This document shows positions 27,706 through 35,915 of a stretch of DNA of 64,000 nt, one piece after another (positions within the stretch are counted from its first letter, which is position 1; the number at the start of each line of letters is the position of its first letter). A program made the position numbers and the translations under genes. The stretch is taken from NCBI GenBank assembly GCA_017545665.1, contig JAFWKQ010000074.1:39505-103504 (forward strand), in the 5' to 3' direction. The notes beneath the pieces were generated by a model that had not been told where the DNA came from, made no database searches, and was given only the letters and a program-made list of their open reading frames with translations. The DNA comes from Atopobiaceae bacterium (GTDB lineage Bacteria > Actinomycetota > Coriobacteriia > Coriobacteriales > Atopobiaceae).

Positions 27706-29286
27706 ATGGAGCACGCCATTGCAACCCTTAGCTTTTATCAGGCTCGTCGCAATCGCTTGGAGCAGAGGCTCAAACAGATTCGCGAGATTATTATGGGCGA
27801 CGACATACGCATCTTTGACCTTGTGGCCCACGTTGGTGGCAAGGATCTTCTTGATTGCCTGCGCGCGACGACCAACAAGCTTGTGGAGAACACCGACGAG
27901 CTCCAAAAGGCATTCTATGTTTGGGGCTACTACGATGACGGCATAAACGGATACGTGTGCGAGGAGTGGAATAGTCCGGCTCAGGAGGAGTGGGCGCGAC
28001 TCGTGAAAGACGCCCCAACCTACTCGGACGAAATGCTCAAAAAGGTCGTGTCAATCGACTTGCGAACCCTGCCAACAACGCTTTCGTCCGACGAGCGCGA
28101 CCTGCTCTATGCCTTTTACTATTGTGCCCTGTGCACATGCATGTGTCCCGCATTTAAGACAGACGGCGTAGAGGATTGGATTGTGGGCCAATCCTTTGAG
28201 TGTACCGTGGGGCAGCTTCGTGCCTTGCTTTCGGCGTCTGCGTACATCGAGTCACAAGCTGGCGTACAAGACGACTACAAGCGTGACGCAAAGGCTGCGG
28301 TGCACGAGGACAACCAAAGTCTTACCCATGCGGACCTTGTGTTTCGCGAGCTTTCGTACGATGAGATAGTGGAGCGCAAAGTTGCCCAAAAGACGACCCA
28401 GACGTTTTACAACTTCAATACGGATGGCTCGCGGGACGTCTTTAACTACCTCGACGCGCTCTTCGTCTCTCACACGGGAAAGAGCCCTTGCACGCTTGAA
28501 GACCCGAAGTACGTTGCGCTTGTTCTCGATTCCCCGGCCGTCAAGGAGTTTACGGACTCGCTCCTTAGCATTGACGACATGCAAACGGAGTGGAACGACA
28601 GGGCCTGCCTGAGGACCCTAACCAACATCGAGCCCCATGAGTGGCATGGCATGGAAGACGTGGACCGCTACCTTGCGGCGTACGAGGGCCTCAAAACGTG
28701 TGACGAATCGGCGCTCCAAAACATCGTGGACAAAAACTTCTTCTATAACGCCATCAATCCCATGGACGAGTTTGGCCAAGAAAAGCGGATACCCTCTCCA
28801 GACGCGTGGAAGCAGCTCAGCCATAACGAACGAGTATCCATACTCAAGGACGTTCTCGCGCAATGCGTGGAGCACGAGCAATCTGTGGCTCGCGAGGCCC
28901 AAATTATCGGCGACACGGCACTCGGCGAGATGGAGCAGCAGTTGGATGATGCCAACGCACGGCTAACGGAAGTTGCCGCCGATTGGCTCGGCACCACCAA
29001 TGTTACGGACGAGCTCTTTGCGCAGTATGCGATCCTGCGTGAACGCTACTTTGGCGTGGGCATGCCCACAGGTGCGAACAAAAGCTGGTTTGTGGTGGAT
29101 CCCCATCGCTGGATGCCCGTGGGTCCGGTTGAGCTGGTGCTCGGCGCCCTCGAGATGCTTTTGGGCGAAGAGGATATGTCGCGCAGCATGGATGACGAGC
29201 TGTACATACGAACCTACGACCGACTCGACGAGGCAAAGTATTACCTGGACTCGGTGTTGCTTAGGCGAATGTCGCGCAACTCGTAA
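27706..29286 (+). CDS. Unknown protein, 526 aa
   Basis: ATG 27706 follows CTGGAG. It is an acidic, mainly helical protein with no membrane segment and no motif I recognise. Residues 3-30 form a basic helix (ATLSFYQARRNRLEQRLKQI), and the middle contains a cysteine-rich patch (YYCALCTCMCPAF) that could bind metal but fits no known pattern. It begins the third accessory segment and is followed by a clear terminator, so it is probably transcribed alone from the promoter at 27589. Confidence 0.75.
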   Translation: MEHAIATLSFYQARRNRLEQRLKQIREIIMGDDIRIFDLVAHVGGKDLLDCLRATTNKLVENTDELQKAFYVWGYYDDGINGYVCEEWNSPAQEEWARLVKDAPTYSDEMLKKVVSIDLRTLPTTLSSDERDLLYAFYYCALCTCMCPAFKTDGVEDWIVGQSFECTVGQLRALLSASAYIESQAGVQDDYKRDAKAAVHEDNQSLTHADLVFRELSYDEIVERKVAQKTTQTFYNFNTDGSRDVFNYLDALFVSHTGKSPCTLEDPKYVALVLDSPAVKEFTDSLLSIDDMQTEWNDRACLRTLTNIEPHEWHGMEDVDRYLAAYEGLKTCDESALQNIVDKNFFYNAINPMDEFGQEKRIPSPDAWKQLSHNERVSILKDVLAQCVEHEQSVAREAQIIGDTALGEMEQQLDDANARLTEVAADWLGTTNVTDELFAQYAILRERYFGVGMPTGANKSWFVVDPHRWMPVGPVELVLGALEMLLGEEDMSRSMDDELYIRTYDRLDEAKYYLDSVLLRRMSRNS

Positions 29287-29309
29287 CGAGCGCAAAGCGG
29301 TGCAACGAT

Positions 29310-29345
29310 AACCCCTGCGGTCCGCGAAGGCCGCAGGGTTTTGTC
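29310..29345 (+). terminator. Rho-independent terminator after the 526-aa gene
   Basis: CCCTGCGG pairs with CCGCAGGG around a 10-nt loop and is followed by TTTTGTCTTT. Confidence 0.8.
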
Positions 29346-29358
29346 TTTAGATAAGCGC

Positions 29359-29409
29359 CTACGCAATAGTTGCGTAGTACAAGCGCAAACCAAGTATCTA
29401 ACGTATAGG
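29359..29409 (+). promoter_or_regulatory. Shared island promoter, site 1 (SSB-like gene)
   Basis: CTACGCAATAGTTGCGTAG is a perfect palindrome at 29359-29377. From the end of TTGCGT (29375), 18 bases separate it from GTATCTAACGTATAGG at 29394. The start codon lies 44 bases after the start of GTATCTA. Four other sites have the same geometry. Confidence 0.75.
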
Positions 29410-29437
29410 AACCGCATTCCAGGGAGAGGAACATCGT

Positions 29438-29797
29438 ATGAACAGATTTAACCATGGGCATGTTGAGGGCACACTCGTCGCACCTCCGATCATCAAAAAA
29501 GGTGGTGTCGCACACTTTGTAGAGCTTCTCGTTCGCGCATACAACGATTCGGCGGACACCTCCTATGGCAACAGGATGCGAAAAGACCGCGTTGCGGCTA
29601 TAACGCTCTATGTGCACGACGCTTGGTTTGACCGCAGCGATTACGAGAGCATGGTGGAAGGCGCCACGGTTTCCTGTGACTATGCGGTCGATTCGACCGA
29701 ATACAAGGGACGCTGGTACACCAAACTCCGTACAAGCGAAGTCACGGTTGCGGGAATTACGTATCCCAAGTTGGGAGAAATGGCCCGTGACAATTGA
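29438..29797 (+). CDS. SSB-like OB-fold protein, 119 aa
   Basis: ATG 29438 follows AGGGAGAGG. The layout is that of a single-strand DNA-binding OB fold: a first strand (HVEGTLVAPPIIKKGGVAHF), a central strand pair (AAITLYVHDAWFD) and a last pair (VEGATVSCDYAVDSTEYKGR followed by WYTKLRTSEVTV). It lacks the acidic C-terminal tip by which housekeeping SSB recruits partners. It is driven by the shared island promoter and sits immediately upstream of the beta'-like operon. Other OB-fold roles are possible. Confidence 0.6.
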   Translation: MNRFNHGHVEGTLVAPPIIKKGGVAHFVELLVRAYNDSADTSYGNRMRKDRVAAITLYVHDAWFDRSDYESMVEGATVSCDYAVDSTEYKGRWYTKLRTSEVTVAGITYPKLGEMARDN

Positions 29798-29868
29798 GAT
29801 GCATGGAGTGCTGGCATCGACAGGGGACTTTGGTGAGGCTGTACCCAGCAGGCGCGATCGTGGAGATT

Positions 29869-29916
29869 AAGGCGGCTCGGGCGAAGAGGTGGCTCTTCGC
29901 CCGAGCCGCCTTTTTT
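29869..29916 (+). terminator. Strong terminator between the SSB-like and beta'-like genes
   Basis: A 20-bp perfect stem (29869-29888 with 29893-29912) and a 4-nt loop, then a T run. It separates the two transcription units. Confidence 0.9.
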
Positions 29917-29939
29917 GTTCTTTGTTGCACGTCTATACT
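29911..29939 (+). promoter_or_regulatory. Probable housekeeping promoter of the beta'-like operon
   Basis: TATACT at 29934-29939 is a good -10 box. The -35 position falls in the terminator T run (TTTTTG), so that element is weak. The shared palindromic promoter is absent here, so the operon may depend on the normal polymerase. Confidence 0.45.
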
Positions 29940-29978
29940 TGTGGAGAAAAAAATCGCGGCACTTGGAGCGGACTTTAC

Positions 29979-32900
29979 GTGAACGATACCAAGAAACCCA
30001 TGGAAGCCAAGGACATCGATGCCATTGCCAAGGCTGGCGATATTGCGGGACTGAGGCTATCGCTTGCAAGCGCAAAGACCATACGCGAGTGGAGCTGTGG
30101 CGAGGTTACGAGCCATAGGACGATTGAATGGGAGATTAACCGCGGAAAAAGCCCCTCATTAAGATATTTGTTGAAGCCAAAGAAAGACGACCCTAAAAAT
30201 GGGGCGCGTGGTCTTTTTAGCGAGGAGATCTTTGGGCCTGATGAGGGATGGAAGTTTACGTGCTCATGCGGCGAAACCACGGGCTTTGTCAACAGAGACG
30301 TCGTCTGCGACGAATGCGGCGCCCCGGTGCTGTATCGCTGTGCTCGTCGCGAGCGCATGGGGCACATAGAGCTTGCCGTGCCGGTGGTCCATCCATGGTT
30401 CAAAACCACGGTAGAGAGGTTGGGCATAAAACCGCTTGACGGGCAGGTTTTGGTGCGGCTCAAGACCGAAGAGCGTGATTTAAAGCTGGATGCAGCCAAT
30501 GGCGAGGACGAGGTGCCCGAGGAGGACTCGGACACAGCGCTTGCACGCAAGGTGTTTATGCTTATGGGCCAAGACGATGTGGACATCCCGCTCTTTGTTT
30601 TGAGGCTTTTGGGTAACAGCGATACCGATCCCGATCTAAGGCGTGAGCTGCTTTCCAAGACCGTGGGCTACCTCACGGCAGTGGGTAAGAATAACGAGGA
30701 TGCGGATAAGCCCAGCCTTGCCGATACCATACTTAAGAAATACGGTTCTTACTTCGAGTGGGGAGTGGGCGCGGCGGCGATGCAAAAGCGGCTTCGCGCA
30801 TTTGGTAGGAACGCGCGGAGTCAAGGTTCGCCAGCACTGCCGTTTGACCTCAAATCGATCTGCGACGATCTAAGCGCCGTTGTCAATTACGTTAGCCCTG
30901 GCGATGACGATGGCCCCGTTGCTGACAATCGTTCCAAAATCCCTAAGGGGCTAAAGGAAAAGGCAAGGGACCGCTTGAAATATGCGTTGCCTCTTGTTGG
31001 CCACGAAGACGACCTTCCCAACATGGTGTTGGACGTAATCCCCGTTCTTCCTCCCGATTTGCGGCCCATTACCCAGGCGATCAACGAGGGCATTGCCACA
31101 CATAGCCTCACCGAGCTGTATAAGAGGGTCATATTCCGCAACAACAGGGTAAAGGAAGCAAAGAGGATCGAAGACGAGCTATTTGGCTTTGGGGACGCGG
31201 AGCTAGCGGACAAGGTAGACTGGCTGAGCGAGGAGCTTGCCAAGCTGGACAGTACCGAGGACAACAGCGAGGCCACCGCCGTGGACTCTATCGTTAGGGA
31301 AACCCTGGAAGTCTTGGGGATAAACGTCGCCCAAGATTCCGACGACGAAGAGTCTGGCGGGCAGAAGGAAGGGCTGGCAGAACGGGGGAACGAGAAAGCC
31401 ATACAAGACGAGCTGGAAAAGCACGTTAGGGGCCTGCGGAGATACTACAAGAGCTCCCGGTATGAGAAACGGCTGCTGCAACAGTCGGTTGACGAGCTGT
31501 TCCAAAAAGGGATGAATAAGAACGGCGGAGAGAAGCATCTCAAGTCAATAGAGGAGGGTCTTAAGAGCAAGGAAGGCCTGTTCAGAAAGAGCCTCCAAGG
31601 GAAGCGTGTGGACTTCTCGGGACGCTCGCAAATCGTGGTTGACCCAAGGCTAGGCATAAACCAGTGCGGCCTTCCAGTTGAAATGGCCTTCGAGCTTTTC
31701 AAGCCCTTTGTGCTGCACACGCTCGGGGAGTGGCACAAAGGTCTAGATGACGTCGTCAAGCTCGAGCGGATGCTCAACTCGTGCCTCCCCGACGTGCGAC
31801 AGAGGCTGTCTGAGTCGTTTGAGGACATGCTGCTGAAACGGCTGGAGGAGGATGCGCCGGGAGCCACGTTGGGGGAGGCCTGGGAACGCCGACTGGCAGC
31901 GGAATGGAGGAGGCTTCACAACGAGATCGACGTGAGGCTTGGGGCGGAGGCCACGCCGATTGCCCTGTACAAGCGCGTCCCTAGCGTGACGAGCGCGCTG
32001 GGGTCGTACGGCCCCGCGTTTCGCAGTGATTTGGACGAGCTGTTTGAGGAAGCATGCGGTAGAAAGGATGATGGCAAGCAAAGCGTGTGGGAACCTGTGC
32101 GTAACAGCATTGAAGAAGCCCTAAGAGCTCTTAAGTGCAACAAGCTCGGTCCTGACGATTTGGTGGTCCGAACCGCGCTCGAGGAGGTTGCCAAAAGCCG
32201 CGTCGTACTGCTCAACCGCGCGCCAACCCTGCATCGCCTCTCCGTCCAGGCGTTCGAGTCGGTTTTGGTGGAGGGCAAGGCAGTCCACCTGCACCCGCTG
32301 GTATGCAAGCCCTACAACGCCGACTTTGACGGCGATACGATGTCGGTCCACCTCCCGCTGTCTAAGAAGGCGCAGGCTGAGGCTCGGAAGCTCATGCTGC
32401 CCACCCGCAACCTGCGCTCTCCCGCGGATGGCAGCGTAAACCTGGTGCCCTCGCAGGACATGGTGTTTGGCATCTACTTCCTCACTGCCGAGAGATCTGG
32501 CGTCAAGGGCGAGGGACGTGAGTTCATGGACTTCGAGGACGTGCTGCGTGCATATGATGTCCATTGGCTCGACATGAAGCATGAACCCGACGGCCATCAA
32601 GTCGATGTGCAGGCTAAGGTCGAAGTGCACATAAGGATGCAAGATGCCAACGAGTTCGATGATACAGGAGATTCGAGGCGCTATCTCTTCCGCGTGAAGG
32701 ACGTTGAGTTTGTCATGAGGGCCAAGGGCCGGCCGGGCGCCGCCTGGCAGCCCATCGACGAGGACGTTTGGCGCGAGAGGCGTCGCGACGGCAGCAGGTC
32801 AGTCGAGCTGCGCCGCAGGATCGTGGATAACGTCTACGACGTAACCGACAGGCCGGTACGCATTTCCACCACGGTGGGCCGCATCATATTCTATCGTCAG

Positions 32901-34709
32901 TGCCTGCCGGCCGACTACCCCTTCGTCAACTACCAGATGAGCAATAGCGACATCAAGGCGCTGGTAAACGACTGCTGCGATCGCTATTCCACCACCGACG
33001 TGGAGCCCATCCTGGACGCCATCAAGCGCACCGGCTTCCACTACGCTACGCGTGCCGGCCTCAGCGTGAGCGTGTGGGACGCCGTCATCCCCGCCGACAA
33101 GCCCCAGATGCTCGAGGCCGCCCAAAACGACATCGACCAAATCGAAGACAACTACGAGATGGGCTTCGTCAACCAGGACGAGCGTCGCCGCGAGGTCATC
33201 CGCGTGTGGCAGGAGTGCGCCGAGGCACTCGGCGCCAAGATGCTCGACGGCTTCGACGAGGACAACCCCATCTTCATGATGGCCGACTCCGGCGCCCGAG
33301 GCTCCACCACGCAGCTGCGCCAGCTCGCCGGCATGCGCGGCCTGATGAAAAACGTGAAAGGCGACATCAACATTTGTCCTGTGAAGTCAAACTTTAGGGA
33401 GGGCATGAGCGAGTTCGATTTCTATATCGCTGCCCCTGGCATGCGCAAGGGCTTCGTTAACACCTCGCTGGGCACGCAAGACGCTGGTTACCTTACCCGC
33501 AAGCTCGTGTATGCCATGCAGGACGTCATCGTGCGCGAGGAGGACTGCGGCACTGACGAGTTCTGCACCTACGACGTGGTAAAGCCCGGCGAGGCCTCGG
33601 TGGACACTGACCTCATCGGCCGCTGCTGCCCCAACGACGTCGTGGCGCCCGACGGCGAGGTGCTCATCCCCGCCGGCGGCTACATCGAGAGTCGCGAGGA
33701 CCTGGAGCGCCTGCTCGACGCCGGCGTGAAGAAGGTCGGCCTGAGGGCGCTGCTCACCTGCCGCAGCAAGTACGGCGTGTGCCAGAAGTGCTACGGCTGG
33801 GACCTCTCCACCAGGCGCCCCGTCAACATCGGCACCGCGGTGGGCATCATCGCCGCCCAGTCCATCGGCGAGCCCGGCACGCAGCTTACCATGCGCACCG
33901 TTAATAGCGGAGGCGTTGCCGACGTAGACGACATCACGCAGGGTATGCCCATGGTCGAGCGCATGTGTAGCGTCCCGAAGAAGATCAACTCACAAATCCT
34001 GGGACGTGAGGCCGACCTCGCGCCCGAGAGCGGCCTGCTGCGCGTGTACACCGAGGGCACCGAGTACCTGCTGCAGATCGTGGACGCCGACGACACCTCT
34101 CGCGTTCTTTCCAATAAGCGTGTGCCAAGGTCAGTCTCCTTCTTGCCTGAGTTCGAGGAGGGCGTCAAAGCCCAGCGCTTCTCTCCCATATGTGCAGGTG
34201 ACGTAATAACCAATGGCTTCGTAGACCTTAGAAAGCTCCTGGAGCTGTCAGGCGACCGCGAGAAGGTTATGCATGCTTTCGTGAGGTCCGTGCGGGACGT
34301 TTACGCGCTGAATTCGATTGAACTCAACGCAAAGCACTTGGAGATTCTTGCGAGCTGTATGCTTCGATACGTAGAGGTAACTGATGCTGGGGACTCGCAG
34401 TACTACAAGGGCCAATATGTGAATCGTATTGAGTTCGAACGTGTTGCACGAGACTTGGAAAAAGCCCACAAGACTCCGCCATGCTCCAAGCCACTCGTGC
34501 TCGGTATGAACAGCTCGCAACGGCCGGTAGAGTCATGGCCCGCGCGTGCCGCATTCGAGCGTCCGCGCGAGGTGCTGAGCAATGTAGCACTCGGAAAATG
34601 CTCGTTTGCCCGTGAGTGCGACCTCAAAGATCCAATGTCTGCGACTATGACGGGCTATGTGTGCGGGGTGTTTCCAAAGATGCCTGACGCTTGTGACGAG
34701 GAGGGCTAG
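29979..34709 (+). CDS. Divergent second RNA polymerase beta' subunit
   Basis: A 1576-aa full-length RpoC paralogue. GTG 29979 follows GGAG. Present: N-terminal zinc site (C95, C97, C110, C113), RRERMGHIEL, DVIPVLPPDLRP, GKRVDFSGRS, LNRAPTLHRLSVQAFE, catalytic NADFDGD with D782, D784 and D786, ADSGARGS (~1102), and a second zinc site (C1190, C1261, C1268, C1271). Divergent: bridge-helix THGARKG becomes APGMRKG, and in the trigger loop MRTFH becomes MRTVN, so N1309 replaces the catalytic His (E. coli H936). Inserts lie after RNNRVKEA and between ELFKPFV and NRAPTL, so DFDGD falls near 780 rather than 460. No rpoB is adjacent. Stretches at about 33000-33345 and 33560-33900 have housekeeping-like codon use. 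Probably active with the host core. Confidence 0.9.
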   Translation: MNDTKKPMEAKDIDAIAKAGDIAGLRLSLASAKTIREWSCGEVTSHRTIEWEINRGKSPSLRYLLKPKKDDPKNGARGLFSEEIFGPDEGWKFTCSCGETTGFVNRDVVCDECGAPVLYRCARRERMGHIELAVPVVHPWFKTTVERLGIKPLDGQVLVRLKTEERDLKLDAANGEDEVPEEDSDTALARKVFMLMGQDDVDIPLFVLRLLGNSDTDPDLRRELLSKTVGYLTAVGKNNEDADKPSLADTILKKYGSYFEWGVGAAAMQKRLRAFGRNARSQGSPALPFDLKSICDDLSAVVNYVSPGDDDGPVADNRSKIPKGLKEKARDRLKYALPLVGHEDDLPNMVLDVIPVLPPDLRPITQAINEGIATHSLTELYKRVIFRNNRVKEAKRIEDELFGFGDAELADKVDWLSEELAKLDSTEDNSEATAVDSIVRETLEVLGINVAQDSDDEESGGQKEGLAERGNEKAIQDELEKHVRGLRRYYKSSRYEKRLLQQSVDELFQKGMNKNGGEKHLKSIEEGLKSKEGLFRKSLQGKRVDFSGRSQIVVDPRLGINQCGLPVEMAFELFKPFVLHTLGEWHKGLDDVVKLERMLNSCLPDVRQRLSESFEDMLLKRLEEDAPGATLGEAWERRLAAEWRRLHNEIDVRLGAEATPIALYKRVPSVTSALGSYGPAFRSDLDELFEEACGRKDDGKQSVWEPVRNSIEEALRALKCNKLGPDDLVVRTALEEVAKSRVVLLNRAPTLHRLSVQAFESVLVEGKAVHLHPLVCKPYNADFDGDTMSVHLPLSKKAQAEARKLMLPTRNLRSPADGSVNLVPSQDMVFGIYFLTAERSGVKGEGREFMDFEDVLRAYDVHWLDMKHEPDGHQVDVQAKVEVHIRMQDANEFDDTGDSRRYLFRVKDVEFVMRAKGRPGAAWQPIDEDVWRERRRDGSRSVELRRRIVDNVYDVTDRPVRISTTVGRIIFYRQCLPADYPFVNYQMSNSDIKALVNDCCDRYSTTDVEPILDAIKRTGFHYATRAGLSVSVWDAVIPADKPQMLEAAQNDIDQIEDNYEMGFVNQDERRREVIRVWQECAEALGAKMLDGFDEDNPIFMMADSGARGSTTQLRQLAGMRGLMKNVKGDINICPVKSNFREGMSEFDFYIAAPGMRKGFVNTSLGTQDAGYLTRKLVYAMQDVIVREEDCGTDEFCTYDVVKPGEASVDTDLIGRCCPNDVVAPDGEVLIPAGGYIESREDLERLLDAGVKKVGLRALLTCRSKYGVCQKCYGWDLSTRRPVNIGTAVGIIAAQSIGEPGTQLTMRTVNSGGVADVDDITQGMPMVERMCSVPKKINSQILGREADLAPESGLLRVYTEGTEYLLQIVDADDTSRVLSNKRVPRSVSFLPEFEEGVKAQRFSPICAGDVITNGFVDLRKLLELSGDREKVMHAFVRSVRDVYALNSIELNAKHLEILASCMLRYVEVTDAGDSQYYKGQYVNRIEFERVARDLEKAHKTPPCSKPLVLGMNSSQRPVESWPARAAFERPREVLSNVALGKCSFARECDLKDPMSATMTGYVCGVFPKMPDACDEEG

Positions 34710-34713
34710 GAGC

Positions 34714-35853
34714 ATGACAGGCAACGCCAAAAGTACAGTCTCGAACAGCGAGCTTCGTAAGGCGCTCAATCAGGTGCTAGCGCAAAGGGTATGTGCTGCG
34801 GAGGAGGCACGCAGGAACCTCGTGGAGCTGCTTTACGGAGATACGCCGCTCAACAACGAGTCTCTTGCAAACATGGATAAGGGAGCCAGGGATAGCGTAC
34901 GTAGTTGGATTCACGACTGGCAGGCAGGCCAAGAGGCGAAGCAAATGCTCTTTGCGAACAATCGGCCGCTCGTCAGACTGCTTGTCAACAAAAGGCCGGC
35001 AGAGCAGCTTACGCGTGCGGAGTTGACTGAGGCTGGCAACACTGGACTTCTAAAGGCAATAGAGAGCATTGGCGAGGACAAATACGATTCCCAAAAGGGA
35101 GACTTTGGAGCGTATGCCAGCAAGATAATCAATAACGAACTAACCAGTGCGGTGGACGAGGTGTGGTTTGCCGATCAATATGGACATGCCGACCCTCTTA
35201 GGGAGTATCGCAAAGCCGAAGAGAAGTGGGGCAACGCCGTAGCGGCAGCAAGTCCAGCGTTTGCGAATGGACAGAGCCTGGCTGTCGACGAGAGATGGCG
35301 ATACACGCACTCCAAAGGTGAGCTCTCCTACATCGCCAACGAGATGGGGAAGTCGAGCGATGAGGCGAGGATTTTGCAGCAACACTCCAGGGAGCCAGCA
35401 ACACTAAATCAGGCTTTGAAGGGTTCTGAGTCTACGAGTACGCTCGAGGACATTGCACCAGACAATTCAACCAATGTGATAGACGCGAGCTATGTGGACG
35501 CGTATAGCTCTCTTGAGCAGATACTCGTTTGGCTGAGGGATGAGACCGAGTATGGAGACTCCTCCATCCAGCTGCTTAACGATTTGCTGAACAAGAGAAG
35601 CAGGAGGGGCTTGAGGAGCAAGCCTGTTGGACTTGAAGATAGGCCCGAGTATCTTTTCCTCAACGATGAGGAGTTTGCTGAGATAGTCAAGGAGTACGAC
35701 GAAGAATACTTCATGGATGAAGAAGAGGTAAAAGACATGCTCGCAGAGGCCCTTGGGCTACTGAGAAGAAAGCTAGAGGAAGAGGGATTCACAAAAGAGA
35801 GCCTGTTTGATACAAGGAAGCCAAAGGGTAGGGGACTCACAAGAGAGGGCTAA
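34714..35853 (+). CDS. Sigma-70-like factor, divergent, 379 aa
   Basis: It starts 4 bases after the beta'-like stop, with TAGGAG as ribosome site, so the two are coupled. Residues 79-150 match sigma region 2 (ANNRPLVRLLVNKR, LTEAGNTGLLKAIE, DFGAYASKIINNEL). Residues 199-254 match region 3 (ELSYIANEMGKSSDEARILQ, REPATLNQALKGSESTSTLE). Residues 262-355 occupy the place of region 4, but the helix-turn-helix is very diverged and acidic (FAEIVKEYDEEYFMDEEEVK). It may recognise an unusual -35 or rely on a partner. By inference it pairs with the beta'-like subunit. Confidence 0.75.
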   Translation: MTGNAKSTVSNSELRKALNQVLAQRVCAAEEARRNLVELLYGDTPLNNESLANMDKGARDSVRSWIHDWQAGQEAKQMLFANNRPLVRLLVNKRPAEQLTRAELTEAGNTGLLKAIESIGEDKYDSQKGDFGAYASKIINNELTSAVDEVWFADQYGHADPLREYRKAEEKWGNAVAAASPAFANGQSLAVDERWRYTHSKGELSYIANEMGKSSDEARILQQHSREPATLNQALKGSESTSTLEDIAPDNSTNVIDASYVDAYSSLEQILVWLRDETEYGDSSIQLLNDLLNKRSRRGLRSKPVGLEDRPEYLFLNDEEFAEIVKEYDEEYFMDEEEVKDMLAEALGLLRRKLEEEGFTKESLFDTRKPKGRGLTREG

Positions 35854-35915
35854 CGCTAAGCCTGAGCCAAAGGACGACCATCTGGTTTATCTGATTGCGG
35901 CGGGGAATGGTGCAC

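Noticed and set aside
29979..34709. The beta'-like gene as the housekeeping rpoC or as a pseudogene
   Set aside because: No rpoB lies upstream, trigger-loop and bridge-helix residues that are nearly invariant in housekeeping RpoC are changed, and the frame is open over 1576 codons with both zinc sites and the catalytic triad kept.
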